Assembly: GCA_963728935.1 (NCBI GenBank)
Contig: CAVSMC010000012.1
Span: 424,848 to 488,847 of the forward strand
From: CAVSMC01 sp963728935
GTDB taxonomy: Bacteria > Pseudomonadota > Gammaproteobacteria > Burkholderiales > Casimicrobiaceae
Reading direction: 5' to 3'
Length of the DNA stretch: 64,000 bases
In this document: one piece after another, positions 7,650 to 16,776 of the stretch
Numbering within the stretch: the stretch's first letter is position 1
Layout of the letters: each line of letters begins with the position of its first letter
Notes under the pieces: model-generated
The model's database searches: none
Told to the model about the DNA's origin: nothing
The model's input: the letters and a program-made list of their open reading frames with translations, nothing else
Made by a program: the position numbers and the translations under genes

Positions 7650-8993
7650 ATGACCACGCGCGAGGGAAGTCTCGAAGCGCCGACGCGGCACGCAATCGAT
7701 TGGCGCAACCCCGAGTTCTACGAGCTCGCGGCGGTCGAGAAAGAGCTGGAACGCGTTTTCGACATCTGCCACGGTTGTCGGCGTTGCGTGAGCCTGTGCG
7801 CGGCGTTTCCGACGCTGTTCGATCTCATCGACGAGGGCAAGAGCGGCGAGATCGACGGCGTTGCGAAGGCCGATTACTGGAAGGTCGTCGATCACTGCTA
7901 CCTGTGCGACCTTTGTTACATGACGAAGTGTCCCTACGTTCCGCCGCACCCCTGGAACGTCGATTTCCCGCACTTGATGCTGCGCGGCAAGGCGTACAAG
8001 TTCAAGACGCAAGGGGCACGCCTTCGTGACCGGATGCTCACGAGCACCGACCGGATGGGAAAGCTCGCCGCGATACCGGTCGTCGCGCAGACGGTGAACA
8101 AGATGAACGCGATGCCGCTCGCGCGCAAGGCGATGGAAAAAGTGCTCGGCGTCGCTGCCGGAGCGAAGTTGCCGCCGTACGCGAGCCGCCCGCTGCGGAC
8201 AAGCGCGGCACGCTCGATCGCATGGCCGGTGCGCGACGGTGCGCGCACCCCGGGCAAGGTCGCGGTGTTTTCGACTTGTTACGTCAATTACAACGAGCCC
8301 GGGATCGGACACGATCTGCTTGCAATCCTCGCGCACAACGAGGTCCCGTATAGGCTGGTCGAGCAGGAAGCGTGCTGCGGGATGCCGAAGCTCGAGCTCG
8401 GCGATTTCGAGACGGTCGAGAAGCTCGCTAACGTGAACATTGCGGCGCTCGCGCCGCTCGCGCGCGACGGCTACGCGATCATGACGCCGGTGCCCTCCTG
8501 CACGCTGATGTTCAAGCACGAGCTGCCGTTGATCTTCCCCGAGAACGCCGACGTGAAGCTCGTGTCCGACGCGATGTTCGACCCGTTCGAATACATCGTG
8601 CTGCGCGAACGAGACGGTCTGCTGCGCAAGGACTTCAAGCAGCCGCTCGGCAACGTGAGCTACCACATCCCCTGTCATTCGCGCGTGCAGAACATCGGCC
8701 AGCGAACGCGCGAGGCGCTGCAATGGATTCCGGACACGACCGTGCACACGGTCGAGCGCTGCGCGGGCCACGACGGCACCTACGGCGTGAAGACCGAGTC
8801 CTTTGCCGCTTCGATGAAGATCGGCCGCCCCGTGTTTCGCCAGATGGCAGAGCCCAACCCGGATTATCTGAGCTCCGATTGTCCGATTGCCGGTCGGCGT
8901 ATCGAGCAGGGCATCGAGGATTCCACGGGCGGCGCGCCGCGAAGGCGCCATCCGCTGACGCTGCTGCGAATCGCTTACGGCATCGCCGAATGA
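7650..8993 (+). CDS. GlpC/HdrD-like iron-sulfur protein with CCG domains
   Basis: An electron-transfer protein of the heterodisulfide-reductase-related family. The N-terminal ferredoxin part has two 4Fe-4S sets: C40, C43, C46, C50 and C83, C86, C89, C94. Two cysteine-rich CCG domains follow. The first is canonical (STCYVNYNEPG, then QEACCGMPKLELGD). The second has IPCHSRVQNIG but CAGHDGTYG where CCG is usual, so one cysteine ligand is missing. No NAD or flavin motif is seen. The gene lies between a rubrerythrin without rubredoxin and DUF3501, a conserved trio. I infer that it carries electrons to the rubrerythrin; the donor is unknown. Confidence 0.8.
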   Translation: MTTREGSLEAPTRHAIDWRNPEFYELAAVEKELERVFDICHGCRRCVSLCAAFPTLFDLIDEGKSGEIDGVAKADYWKVVDHCYLCDLCYMTKCPYVPPHPWNVDFPHLMLRGKAYKFKTQGARLRDRMLTSTDRMGKLAAIPVVAQTVNKMNAMPLARKAMEKVLGVAAGAKLPPYASRPLRTSAARSIAWPVRDGARTPGKVAVFSTCYVNYNEPGIGHDLLAILAHNEVPYRLVEQEACCGMPKLELGDFETVEKLANVNIAALAPLARDGYAIMTPVPSCTLMFKHELPLIFPENADVKLVSDAMFDPFEYIVLRERDGLLRKDFKQPLGNVSYHIPCHSRVQNIGQRTREALQWIPDTTVHTVERCAGHDGTYGVKTESFAASMKIGRPVFRQMAEPNPDYLSSDCPIAGRRIEQGIEDSTGGAPRRRHPLTLLRIAYGIAE

Positions 8994-9029
8994 CCATGGC
9001 CGCGCGCGCGGCTGCGCTTTGAGAACATC

Positions 9030-9629
9030 ATGAAACCCGACCTCACCTCCCGCATCACCGCCGAATCGCTGATGACGCTCGAAGCGTACGCGAAGGCGCG
9101 GCCGCAGTTCCGCGCTCGCGTGCTCGAGCACAAGAAGCCGCGAAGCGTTCGCCTCGGCGAGCACGTGACGCTGTTGTTCGAGGATGAGCTCACGATCCGG
9201 TATCAAATCCAGGAGATGCTTCGCATCGAGAAGACGTTCGAGCAAGCCGGCATCGACGACGAGCTCGACGCCTACAATCCGCTGGTGCCGGACGGCACGA
9301 ACCTCAAGGCGACGATGCAGATCGAGTACGACGAACCCGAAGCCCGTCGGGCCGCGCTCGGCCGGCTGAAAGGCATCGAGGATCGCGTCTACGTTCAGGT
9401 CGAAGGTCACCCGCGCGTGTATGCGATCGCCGACGAGGACCTCGAACGCGAGACGCCCGAGAAGACCTCCGCCGTCCACTTTCTGCGCCTCGATCTGACC
9501 CCGCCGATGATCGAGGCGCTCAAGGCGGGCGCGAGTCTCGGTGTGGGCGTGGACCATCCGCAGTACACGGCCGCGATACCCGCGGTCGATCCGGCGACGC
9601 GCGAAGCGCTCGTCGCCGATCTCGACTAG
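9030..9629 (+). CDS. DUF3501 family protein
   Basis: Family of unknown function and the usual third member of the rubrerythrin / CCG-Fe-S / DUF3501 set. The 199 residues are soluble and acidic, with the family-like stretch RRSVRLGEHVTLLFEDELT in near form (KPRSVRLGEHVTLLFEDE) at about residues 36-53, then IRYQIQEMLRIEK and the late SVGVDHPQY-like SLGVGVDHPQY. No cofactor motif is apparent. The gap to the Fe-S gene is 36 nt, so it should be co-transcribed. Confidence 0.8.
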   Translation: MKPDLTSRITAESLMTLEAYAKARPQFRARVLEHKKPRSVRLGEHVTLLFEDELTIRYQIQEMLRIEKTFEQAGIDDELDAYNPLVPDGTNLKATMQIEYDEPEARRAALGRLKGIEDRVYVQVEGHPRVYAIADEDLERETPEKTSAVHFLRLDLTPPMIEALKAGASLGVGVDHPQYTAAIPAVDPATREALVADLD

Positions 9630-9643
9630 CGGCGTGAGCGGCG

Positions 9644-10195
9644 TCAGACGCTCTCGGGCCGCGTGAGCCGATACCGGTAGTCGACCGAAGGCTCGCCGCG
9701 GAACGTCGTCTTGACCGTGTGGCGGCGGCGGACGAAACCGAGCGCCTCGATCAGACAACGCGCCGGCACGTTGCGGTAGTCCATGGCGGCGCGAATCTCG
9801 CGGGCGTCGTAGGCGCGCCAAAGATGCTCGATGGCCGCGCGGCACGCTTCGCGCGCCATGCCCTGCCGCGCGTAGCGCGAGAAGACGTAGTACGCGAGAA
9901 ACACGATCCGGTCCGGCCGAACAGTCGCCTCGATCACGCCGACGTAATCGCCGTCGGTGAGGCGCATCGCCCAGTTCAGCCAGAGCTGCCCGGTCGGTGC
10001 ATACGGGTTGGACACGCGCGCGAAGCGCTGGCGCAGATCCTCGACGTCGGCGGGTGGCTGCGCGTCGATCCAGCGGTAGAGCTCGCGATCCGCGAAGCCG
10101 GCGAACATCGCATCCGCGTGCGTCGGCGCAAGCGGCTCGAGCGTGAGCCGCGCCGTCGTCAGCGTTCCTCCGACGTAGATCAGCGGCGCTTTCAT
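9644..10195 (-). CDS. GNAT family N-acetyltransferase (RimJ/RimL-like)
   Basis: The 183 residues begin with TARLTLEPLAPTHADAMF, typical of the Acetyltransf_3 (RimJ/RimL) group. The acetyl-CoA loop is YYVFSRYARQGMAREACRAA (about 107-126), in which RYARQGMA plays the R/Q-x-x-G-x-G/A role. The C-terminal NVPARCLIEALGFVRRR is the usual beta5/alpha4 region. The substrate cannot be told. It is convergent with the DUF3501 gene, 14 nt away. Confidence 0.8.
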   Translation of the reverse strand: MKAPLIYVGGTLTTARLTLEPLAPTHADAMFAGFADRELYRWIDAQPPADVEDLRQRFARVSNPYAPTGQLWLNWAMRLTDGDYVGVIEATVRPDRIVFLAYYVFSRYARQGMAREACRAAIEHLWRAYDAREIRAAMDYRNVPARCLIEALGFVRRRHTVKTTFRGEPSVDYRYRLTRPESV

Positions 10196-10298
10196 TGCGT
10201 CGCCCGCCGCCTCGGCCGGCGCAGCGCAACGCCGCCGGCGTCCATTCGGTCGTGGAGCATGCGAATCGGGGTCGAAGGCGGTCGCCGCTCGGAGCCCG

Positions 10299-10784
10299 TC
10301 AGTCCCTGAAGTTGCCGTACTGCAACGGAAAGTCGGTCACCTGCTGCTTGACGAGCGCGATCACCCGCTGCAGGTCGTCGCGCTTCGCGCCCGCGACACG
10401 CACGGCATCGCCCTGGATCGTCGCCTGGACCTTGAGCTTGCTGTCTTTGATCATCCGCACGATCTTCTTGGCGAGCTCGGCTTCGACCCCGACGCGCAGC
10501 GTCACGGCGCGCTTCACCTTGTTGCCGGATATCTTCTCGATCGCGCCGTAATCGAGCGCGCGGACGTCGACGCCCCGCTTGGTGAGCCTCGCCGTCATGA
10601 TGTCGGCGACCTGCGACAGCTTGAAATCGTCGTCGGCGAACAGCGTGAGCGACTTGTCGGCAAGCTCGACGCGCGCGTCCGAGCCCTTGAAGTCGAACCG
10701 GTTCGAGACTTCCTTGTTCGTTTGGTCGACAGCGTTACGCACTTCGACCTGATTCACTTCCGAGACGATGTCGAATGACGGCAT
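10299..10784 (-). CDS. yajQ: YajQ family nucleotide-binding protein
   Basis: A 161-residue cytosolic protein of the UPF0234/YajQ family. Some members bind cyclic di-GMP (Xanthomonas) or RNA/tRNA; the role here is not determined. Family landmarks are MPSFDIVSEVNQVEVRNAVD at the start, NRFDFKGSDARVEL at about 31-44 and a final FPLQYGNFRD. The frame is open further upstream, but the start at 10784 gives the exact conserved N terminus. A GGDEF protein occurs 9 kb away; no link can be shown. Confidence 0.93.
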   Translation of the reverse strand: MPSFDIVSEVNQVEVRNAVDQTNKEVSNRFDFKGSDARVELADKSLTLFADDDFKLSQVADIMTARLTKRGVDVRALDYGAIEKISGNKVKRAVTLRVGVEAELAKKIVRMIKDSKLKVQATIQGDAVRVAGAKRDDLQRVIALVKQQVTDFPLQYGNFRD

Positions 10785-11036
10785 GAGGATTCCGCTCGCG
10801 AAAACCGCCGGCGAGGCTAGCACGGCGTCGGCAACCGACGCAAACCGGTGCGCGGCCGCTCCGCGCGGGTGCGGCCGCTGCGGGGCGATCGGACCATCGA
10901 GCGGGCACTGTTGCGCAGACAGCACGTCAGCAGACAGGAAAACAGGCTGTAGGCGATTGTCTACTTGCGCGTGAGCGGGCATTGTTGGCATGTTTAGTGC
11001 GTATGGGAGCAACACCGGTACTGGGGAGTGATGACC

Positions 11037-12005
11037 ATGACGACGACGCAGCCGACCATCTCACTGGCCGATCTTCAGGCGATCTACTCCGTCGCGGAAG
11101 TCGATCGCGCTCTCGAGGATGGTGCAACGCAACGAAACGAGGGCCTCAAGGGCTGGTACCAGAGGATGCGCGACCTCGGCGGGTCGCGTTACATCATCAA
11201 GCCGTCGTCGCCCGCCGCCGTCGACGCGCTCTACGACGCGTCCCCCAATTTCACCGAGGTGATCGACGACGTCCGTAAGTTCATCGCGCTTGCGATTTCC
11301 GGTAACGAAGCCGTCCAATTCACGCCGATTCTGCTGTTGGGCGAGCCCGGCCTGGGCAAGACGTACTTCGCGAAGAAGTTGGCGCAAGCGCTCGCGACCG
11401 GCTTCGAATTCGTCTCGATGAGCTCGCTCACGGCGGGCTGGGTGCTGACCGGCGCGTCGGCGCAGTGGCACAACGCTCGGCCGGGCAAGGTCGCGCAATC
11501 GTTGATCGAAGGGGAGTACGCAAACCCGGTTGTCGTGCTCGACGAGATCGACAAGTCCGGCGGCGACCACCGTTACGACCCGATGGGCGCGTTGTACACG
11601 CTGCTCGAGCGCGACACGGCGATCCATTTCAAGGACGAGTTCATCGACGTCGACATGGACGCGTCGCACATCCTCTGGGTCGCGACGGCGAACGACGAGA
11701 CGTCGCTTCCCGAGCCGATCCTCAACCGGATGAACGTCTATGCGATCGATCGCCCGGACGCCGACGGCGCGCGCCGCATCGCGCTCGCCGTCTACCGCGA
11801 AATCCTCGACCAGCACAACTGGCCGTTCCCGCCCGATCCTTCCGACGACGTGATCGAGCGCCTCGCCGCGCTGCCGCCGCGCGACATGCGCAAGCTGCTG
11901 CTCGACGCGTTCGGCAGCGCCAGGCTCGCCGGCCGCGACCAACTGGTGCCCGAAGACATCGACGCGAAGAAGCTCTGCGGCCGTCGCGCGCGCGTCGGCT
12001 TCTAG
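11037..12005 (+). CDS. AAA+ ATPase, Lon/MoxR-like, without protease domain
   Basis: A 322-residue single-domain AAA+ protein. Walker A is GEPGLGKT (about 102-109), Walker B is VVVLDEIDK (about 165-173), sensor 1 is LWVATANDETSLPEPILNRM, and a DMRKLLLDAF region would hold sensor 2. The module resembles the ATPase part of Lon, but no Ser-Lys peptidase domain, substrate-binding domain or membrane segment follows. ATG 11037 is preferred over 11031 because GGGGAG (11023-11028) then has an 8-nt spacing. It stands alone between opposite-strand genes, so no partner is suggested. Its job is unknown. Confidence 0.75.
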   Translation: MTTTQPTISLADLQAIYSVAEVDRALEDGATQRNEGLKGWYQRMRDLGGSRYIIKPSSPAAVDALYDASPNFTEVIDDVRKFIALAISGNEAVQFTPILLLGEPGLGKTYFAKKLAQALATGFEFVSMSSLTAGWVLTGASAQWHNARPGKVAQSLIEGEYANPVVVLDEIDKSGGDHRYDPMGALYTLLERDTAIHFKDEFIDVDMDASHILWVATANDETSLPEPILNRMNVYAIDRPDADGARRIALAVYREILDQHNWPFPPDPSDDVIERLAALPPRDMRKLLLDAFGSARLAGRDQLVPEDIDAKKLCGRRARVGF

Positions 12006-12029
12006 TCCAGGAGCCCGTCCGCTACGCTC

Positions 12030-13754
12030 CTAGAGCGGCGCTTCGCCGCGAAGCGCCGCCGCGAGCTGCGCGGTGATCGCGGCGATCGGATGGTCCCATT
12101 CGCCGAAACGCTGCTGGCGGAAGACGCGCACCGTTGGATACCACAGCGAGCGCTCCGCCGAGCGACGCCACCGCCAGCAGGGGTTGAATCGATCGAGCAG
12201 CCACACCGGCTTGCCGAGCGCCCCCGCCACGTGTGCGACGGACGTATCCGGCGTGATCACGACGTCGAGCGCCGAGATGATCGCCGCGGAATCGCCGAAA
12301 TCCCGGATGTCGGCGGTGAAGTCCAATACGCGTGACGCGAGTGCGCCAAGCAGTGCGCGGTCGCCCGCGTTGCCGAGCTGCAGGCTTACGAACGTCGCGC
12401 CTTCCGTTGCGACGAGCGGCGCCAACTGCGCGAGCGGCACCGATTTCTGCTTGCTCGCATAGCCCTGATCGCCGTGTGCGTGCGCAGCCCACGCCAGGCC
12501 GACCCGAAGCGTTGGAATGGCCTCGATGCGCGGCGTCCAGGTCGCCACGCGCTCGGTGGGCGCCGACAGATACGGGATCGGGCCGGGCAGCGCGTCGGCC
12601 GTGATGCCGAGAAGGTGCGCGAGCGAGAGCACCGATGCACGCGCGATCGGCGGCTTCGGCAACGCTGCGAGCGCCGACGCGTCGGTGAGCACGCGATCGA
12701 CGCCTGCCGCTGACGCGAGCAGCGGCGCGAGCGGCCGCCAATAGTCGTCGACCAGGAGCACGATCTCCGCGACGCGCTTGCGCGCAGGCGCGATCAGCCG
12801 CGCGAACTGCACGACGTCGCCAAGGCCCTGCTCGGCGAGCAGCAGCAGCGGACCGTGCAGCTTCGCGCCGCCCCAGATGGGGAGCTCGGCGAAGCGGCGC
12901 GGCGGCCCGTAGCGTCCGTCGGGACGGTCCTCGAACGCGCGAAAGCCGCGCTCGAAGTCGCCACGGCCAAGCCGCGCGCTTGCGATGCCAAAGCGCGCGT
13001 CCCAATCGTCGGGATCCAGCGCGGCGGCCTGCTTGTACGCATCCTCGGCGCGATCGAGGTCACCCGACCAATGTCGCAGCAGCCCCAGCTTCTGCCAGAA
13101 CGACGCCGAGCGCGGAGCCGGCGTTGCGAGCGCCTCGAGCGCGGCGAGCGCGCCGTCGAGGTCGCCGTCGAGCGCCTGCGCGAAGAGTTTGCCGCTGTGC
13201 GCCGCGAGATGGTCCGGCTTCGCCACAAGGGCGCGCTCGAACGCCGCGCGTGCGCCGGCCGTGTTGCCGCGGCGGTTCAGCAGATCGCCGAGGTTCGCCG
13301 CCGCGTCCGCAAACGCGGGAAACCGCGCGAGCGCGCGCTCGAATGCCTGCACGGCTTCGGGCCGTCGCGCGAGGCGATCGAGCGCGATGCCAAGACTGTT
13401 GTACGCCTGCGCGCAGTCGGGATCGAGCTGGACCGCGCGCTCGAGATGGAAGATCGCGTTGAGCGGCCGCCCGGCTGCAAGCAGTGCGAACCCCAAATTG
13501 CTGCGCGCGGTCGCCTCGCCCGGTAGGACGGCGGCGAGCTGCTCGAAGCGCTGCACGGCAAGCTTCGGACGACCGGCCTGCAATGCAAGCGCGCCGGCGT
13601 TATTGAGCGCGGCAGGGTCGGTCGGGTGATCGGCGAGGTAGGTGGCGTATGCGTCCTCGGCTTCGGCGAGACGCCCGGACTTGTGCAGCCGGAACGCCTG
13701 CGCGAGCCTCGCCGTATCGGTGCTGCCGGGAACCGGCGCCTTCACTCGCGACAT
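12030..13754 (-). CDS. TPR protein with C-terminal glycosyltransferase-9-like domain
   Basis: The 574 residues split in two. About 15-270 are tetratricopeptide repeats with regular A/G-x3-G-x3-A spacing (for example YNSLGIALDRLARRPEAVQA and NLGDLLNRRGNTAGARAAFE). About 290-570 form a GT-B-like half with LLLLAEQGLGDVVQFARL, LRVGLAWAAHAHGDQ and the nucleotide-sugar-type DVVITPDTSVAHVAGALGKP. This layout is common in proteobacterial TPR glycosyltransferases, some of them protein O-GlcNAc-transferase-like. Acceptor and sugar are unknown. No signal peptide or membrane segment is seen. It is convergent with the AAA+ gene. Confidence 0.8.
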   Translation of the reverse strand: MSRVKAPVPGSTDTARLAQAFRLHKSGRLAEAEDAYATYLADHPTDPAALNNAGALALQAGRPKLAVQRFEQLAAVLPGEATARSNLGFALLAAGRPLNAIFHLERAVQLDPDCAQAYNSLGIALDRLARRPEAVQAFERALARFPAFADAAANLGDLLNRRGNTAGARAAFERALVAKPDHLAAHSGKLFAQALDGDLDGALAALEALATPAPRSASFWQKLGLLRHWSGDLDRAEDAYKQAAALDPDDWDARFGIASARLGRGDFERGFRAFEDRPDGRYGPPRRFAELPIWGGAKLHGPLLLLAEQGLGDVVQFARLIAPARKRVAEIVLLVDDYWRPLAPLLASAAGVDRVLTDASALAALPKPPIARASVLSLAHLLGITADALPGPIPYLSAPTERVATWTPRIEAIPTLRVGLAWAAHAHGDQGYASKQKSVPLAQLAPLVATEGATFVSLQLGNAGDRALLGALASRVLDFTADIRDFGDSAAIISALDVVITPDTSVAHVAGALGKPVWLLDRFNPCWRWRRSAERSLWYPTVRVFRQQRFGEWDHPIAAITAQLAAALRGEAPL

Positions 13755-13766
13755 CGACGCTCGCGG

Positions 13767-14408
13767 TCAGCTCGCGAAGCCGATCTTCTTGTGCGTGCCG
13801 TCGCAGAACGGCTTGCGGCTCGAACCGCCGCAGCGGCACAGCCATGTCTCGACGATGACCGCGCGCACGCCGTCGGTGCCAATGACCTCCATCGATCCCG
13901 TGCAATGCAGAGGACCGTTGCGGATCGGCGAGACGACGAGGTCCGCGTGCTCGGCTGCGGTGCCGGTGGACTTCTCGCCCGCGGGCGCGAGCCGGCCGTC
14001 GTGCGCGAAGCCTGACGTCGCGTGGCTGTTGTCGCAATACGGCTTGTTGCGCGACGCCCCGCAGCGGCACAGCGTGACGCGGGCCTCGACGGGCGCGTCG
14101 GCGACTTTGACGCGGCCGCGAACGTTCAGCGGTCCCTGCGCGCCGAGCGCCACGCTGTTGATCGCATCGGCTGCGCGTTCGTGCCCAGCCGGGCGTTCCA
14201 GATGCAGCGCGCCGCTCGGGCAGCGATCGATGACCGCCGCGAGCGCGTCGAGCGGCGCGTTGTCCGGCTGGCTCCATGGGTCGTGCTTCGAGCTGAACAC
14301 GGCGGGCAATCCGCGCGTGCATTCGCCGGCGTGAATGCAGCGCTCCTCGTTCCACGTGACGCTCGCCTGCGTCCCTTCGTACCGATAGATCTTGACGGTT
14401 TCGTTCAT
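13767..14408 (-). CDS. CDGSH iron-sulfur protein with Fer4_19-type N-terminal domain
   Basis: The 213-residue protein combines an N-terminal mono-cluster domain (CIHAGECTRGLPAVFSS, then CPSGALHLERP at about 63-73) with two CDGSH 2Fe-2S motifs: CRCGASRNKPYCDNSH and CRCGGSSRKPFCDGTH. Each CDGSH motif keeps the three Cys and one His that bind the cluster. Such proteins are redox or cluster-transfer factors; the partner is unknown. The start at 14408 follows a purine-rich GGAGGGCG and gives MNETVKIYRYEG; the open frame further upstream runs over argG and is rejected. The TPR gene follows 12 nt downstream on the same strand. Confidence 0.88.
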   Translation of the reverse strand: MNETVKIYRYEGTQASVTWNEERCIHAGECTRGLPAVFSSKHDPWSQPDNAPLDALAAVIDRCPSGALHLERPAGHERAADAINSVALGAQGPLNVRGRVKVADAPVEARVTLCRCGASRNKPYCDNSHATSGFAHDGRLAPAGEKSTGTAAEHADLVVSPIRNGPLHCTGSMEVIGTDGVRAVIVETWLCRCGGSSRKPFCDGTHKKIGFAS

Positions 14409-14445
14409 ATCGCCCTCCGTCGAACGCGTCCCGAAGCCGTACCCG

Positions 14446-15675
14446 CTAGGCGCGCCGCTGACCTGCGTTGGCGGCGATGCGCATGCGCAGCGCGTTGAGC
14501 TTGATGAACCCCTCGGCGTCCTTCTGATCGTACGCGCCGGCGTCGTCCTCGAACGTCGCAATCGACGTGTCGAACAGCGAGTCCGTCTTCGACTCGCGCC
14601 CGACACACATGATCGTGCCTTTGTAGAGCTTGAGCCGCACGCTGCCGTTGACCGTCTGCTGCGACGCGTCGATCAGCCCTTGCAGCAAGCGGCGCTCGGG
14701 GCTGAACCAGTAGCCGTTGTAGATCATGCGCGCGTAGCGCGGCATCAGGTCGTCCTTGAGCGCCAGCACCTCGCGGTCGAGCGTCAGCGACTCCATCGCG
14801 CGGTGGCCCTTCAGCATTATGGTGCCGCCGGGCGTTTCATAGCAGCCGCGCGACTTCATGCCGACGTAGCGGTTCTCGACCAGATCGAGGCGGCCGATGC
14901 CGTGCTTGCCGCCGAGCGCGTTGAGCTTCGCGAGCACGTTGGCGGGCGAGAGCTTCTTGCCGTCGATGGCGACGATGTCGCCCCGTGCATACGCGAGCTC
15001 GATCACCTGCGGCTTGGCGGGCGCCTTCTCCGGCGACACGGTGATCCGCCACATCGACGCTTCCGGCTCGAAGTTCGGATCCTCGAGGATGCCGCCCTCG
15101 TAGCTGATGTGCAGCAGGTTCGCGTCCATCGAGTAAGGCGCGCCGCCCTGGCGCTTCTTGAAATCGACCGGGATGCGGTGCCGATCAGCGTAGGCGAGGA
15201 GCTTCTCGCGCGACGTCAGGTCCCACTCGCGCCACGGCGCGATCACCTTGATCGACGGCGCGAGCGCGTACGCGCCGAGCTCGAAGCGAACCTGATCGTT
15301 GCCCTTGCCGGTCGCACCGTGCGAAATCGCATCCGCCGAGGTCTTGCGCGCGATCTCGACCAGGTGCTTGGCGATCAGCGGGCGCGCGATCGACGTTCCG
15401 AGCAGGTACTCGCCTTCGTACAGGGCGTTGGCGCGAAACATCGGGAACACGAACTCGCGGACGAATTCTTCGCGCAGATCCTCGATGAAGACGTTCTTCT
15501 TCTTGATGCCGAGCGCGAGCGCCTTCTTTCGCGCCGGCTCGACTTCTTCCCCTTGGCCGATGTCGGCGGTGAACGTCACGACTTCGCACTGATAGACGTC
15601 CTGCAGCCACTTGAGGATGACCGAGGTGTCGAGCCCGCCCGAATAGGCGAGCACTACTTTCTTGATGTCGGGCAT
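14446..15675 (-). CDS. argG: Argininosuccinate synthase
   Basis: ATP-dependent ligation of citrulline and aspartate, the penultimate step of arginine synthesis, in the cytosol. The PP-loop is AYSGGLDTS at residues 10-18, and the aspartate/citrulline site region is SHGATGKGNDQVRFEL at about 118-133. The 409-residue length is standard for the type I enzyme. argF is 1.5 kb upstream on the same strand, but a Bug protein and a VOC protein lie between, so a simple arg operon is not preserved. No ArgR box was recognised. Confidence 0.97.
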   Translation of the reverse strand: MPDIKKVVLAYSGGLDTSVILKWLQDVYQCEVVTFTADIGQGEEVEPARKKALALGIKKKNVFIEDLREEFVREFVFPMFRANALYEGEYLLGTSIARPLIAKHLVEIARKTSADAISHGATGKGNDQVRFELGAYALAPSIKVIAPWREWDLTSREKLLAYADRHRIPVDFKKRQGGAPYSMDANLLHISYEGGILEDPNFEPEASMWRITVSPEKAPAKPQVIELAYARGDIVAIDGKKLSPANVLAKLNALGGKHGIGRLDLVENRYVGMKSRGCYETPGGTIMLKGHRAMESLTLDREVLALKDDLMPRYARMIYNGYWFSPERRLLQGLIDASQQTVNGSVRLKLYKGTIMCVGRESKTDSLFDTSIATFEDDAGAYDQKDAEGFIKLNALRMRIAANAGQRRA

Positions 15676-15757
15676 GCGTACTTTCCGCGAGTGATTTGTG
15701 GTGTGAGGGCAGCGATCCGCGCGTTCGCCGATGCGCGGCCGCGCGATGCGGCGTCTA

Positions 15758-16735
15758 TCAGTCGATCTTCAGGCCGACTTTGCGAATGACCGGCGACCAT
15801 CGCTCGGTCTCGCCCTTGATCAGCCTGCCGAAGTCCTCGGGCGTTCCGCCGATCAGGTCGAAGCCTTGCGCGTTCATCTTCTGGACGACGTCGGGCATCT
15901 TGAGAATCGCGTTCATCTCGACGTTCAGCCGCTGCACGATCGGACGCGGCGTGCCGGCCGGAACGAGCACGCCATTCCACGCGAGCGCCTCGAATCCCGG
16001 GTAGCCCGATTCGGCGATCGACGGCAGCTCGGGCAACAGCGGAAAGCGCTTCGCCGTGGTCACCGCGAGCGCACGCAGCTTGCCCGCCCGGATCTGCGCC
16101 TGCAGCGGCTGCATCACGGCGAACATCATTTGGGTTTCGTTCTGGATCGTCGCGGTTACTGCGGGCGGCGAGCCGTTGAACGGCACGTGCACGGCGTCGA
16201 ACCCTGCCAGTTGCTTGAGCAGCTCCATATTGAGGTGCGACGAGCTGCCGTTGCCGACCGATGCGTAATTGAGCTTGCCGGGGTTGGCCTTCGCGTACGC
16301 AACCAGCTCCTGCACGTTTTTCACCGGCAATTGCGCGTTCACGGCGAGCACATTCGGCTGGCTCGACGTGATGATCACCGGCGCGAGATCCTTCTGCACG
16401 TCATAGGGCAGCTTCGACAGCAAGGGGCCGAACGACAACGGACCTGGATAGCCGAGCACCATCGTGTAACCGTCGGGTGGCGCCTTCGCGGTCTCGGCGA
16501 CTGCCACGGTGCCGCCGGCCGCCGGCTTGTTGTCGACGATGACGGGCTGTCCGAGCCGCGTCGACAGCTTTTCGGCAATCGCGCGGCCGAGCGTGTCGAT
16601 CGAGCTTCCCGCCGGCGCCGTCATCAGGAAGCGCAATGGCCGATCGGGCCACGGCTGAGCGTTGGCGACCGTCGAAACAGCGCTCATCAGCACGGCGAGC
16701 GTGCGCAGGATGGCGATGGCCAGTGCTTGTCTCAT
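15758..16735 (-). CDS. Bug-type (tripartite tricarboxylate) periplasmic binding protein
   Basis: The 325-residue solute-binding protein belongs to the TctC/Bug family, which is greatly expanded in Burkholderiales. A signal peptide is visible at 1-27 (MRQALAIAIL..., ending VANA/QPWPD). The mature start PWPDRPLRFL..APAGSSIDTLGR, VIVDNKPAAGGTVAVAETAK and PDGYTMVLG are family hallmarks. The ligand would be a carboxylate; which one cannot be read. No tctA/tctB permease is nearby, so it is an orphan receptor. The start at 16735 is chosen because it begins the signal peptide. Confidence 0.9.
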   Translation of the reverse strand: MRQALAIAILRTLAVLMSAVSTVANAQPWPDRPLRFLMTAPAGSSIDTLGRAIAEKLSTRLGQPVIVDNKPAAGGTVAVAETAKAPPDGYTMVLGYPGPLSFGPLLSKLPYDVQKDLAPVIITSSQPNVLAVNAQLPVKNVQELVAYAKANPGKLNYASVGNGSSSHLNMELLKQLAGFDAVHVPFNGSPPAVTATIQNETQMMFAVMQPLQAQIRAGKLRALAVTTAKRFPLLPELPSIAESGYPGFEALAWNGVLVPAGTPRPIVQRLNVEMNAILKMPDVVQKMNAQGFDLIGGTPEDFGRLIKGETERWSPVIRKVGLKID

Positions 16736-16776
16736 CGGGTGCGGTCTCGCAAGTGAAACGATGCGCGGCGCTCGCC

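Noticed and set aside
7137..10229. A 1030-codon open frame on the minus strand
   Set aside because: It runs antisense to rubrerythrin, the CCG protein and DUF3501, is Arg/Ala-rich without domains, and is a high-GC shadow of real genes.
12010..12032. AGGAGC...GCTCCT hairpin between the AAA+ and TPR genes as a terminator
   Set aside because: The stem is only 6 bp with a long loop and no T-run, and it overlaps the TPR stop codon.
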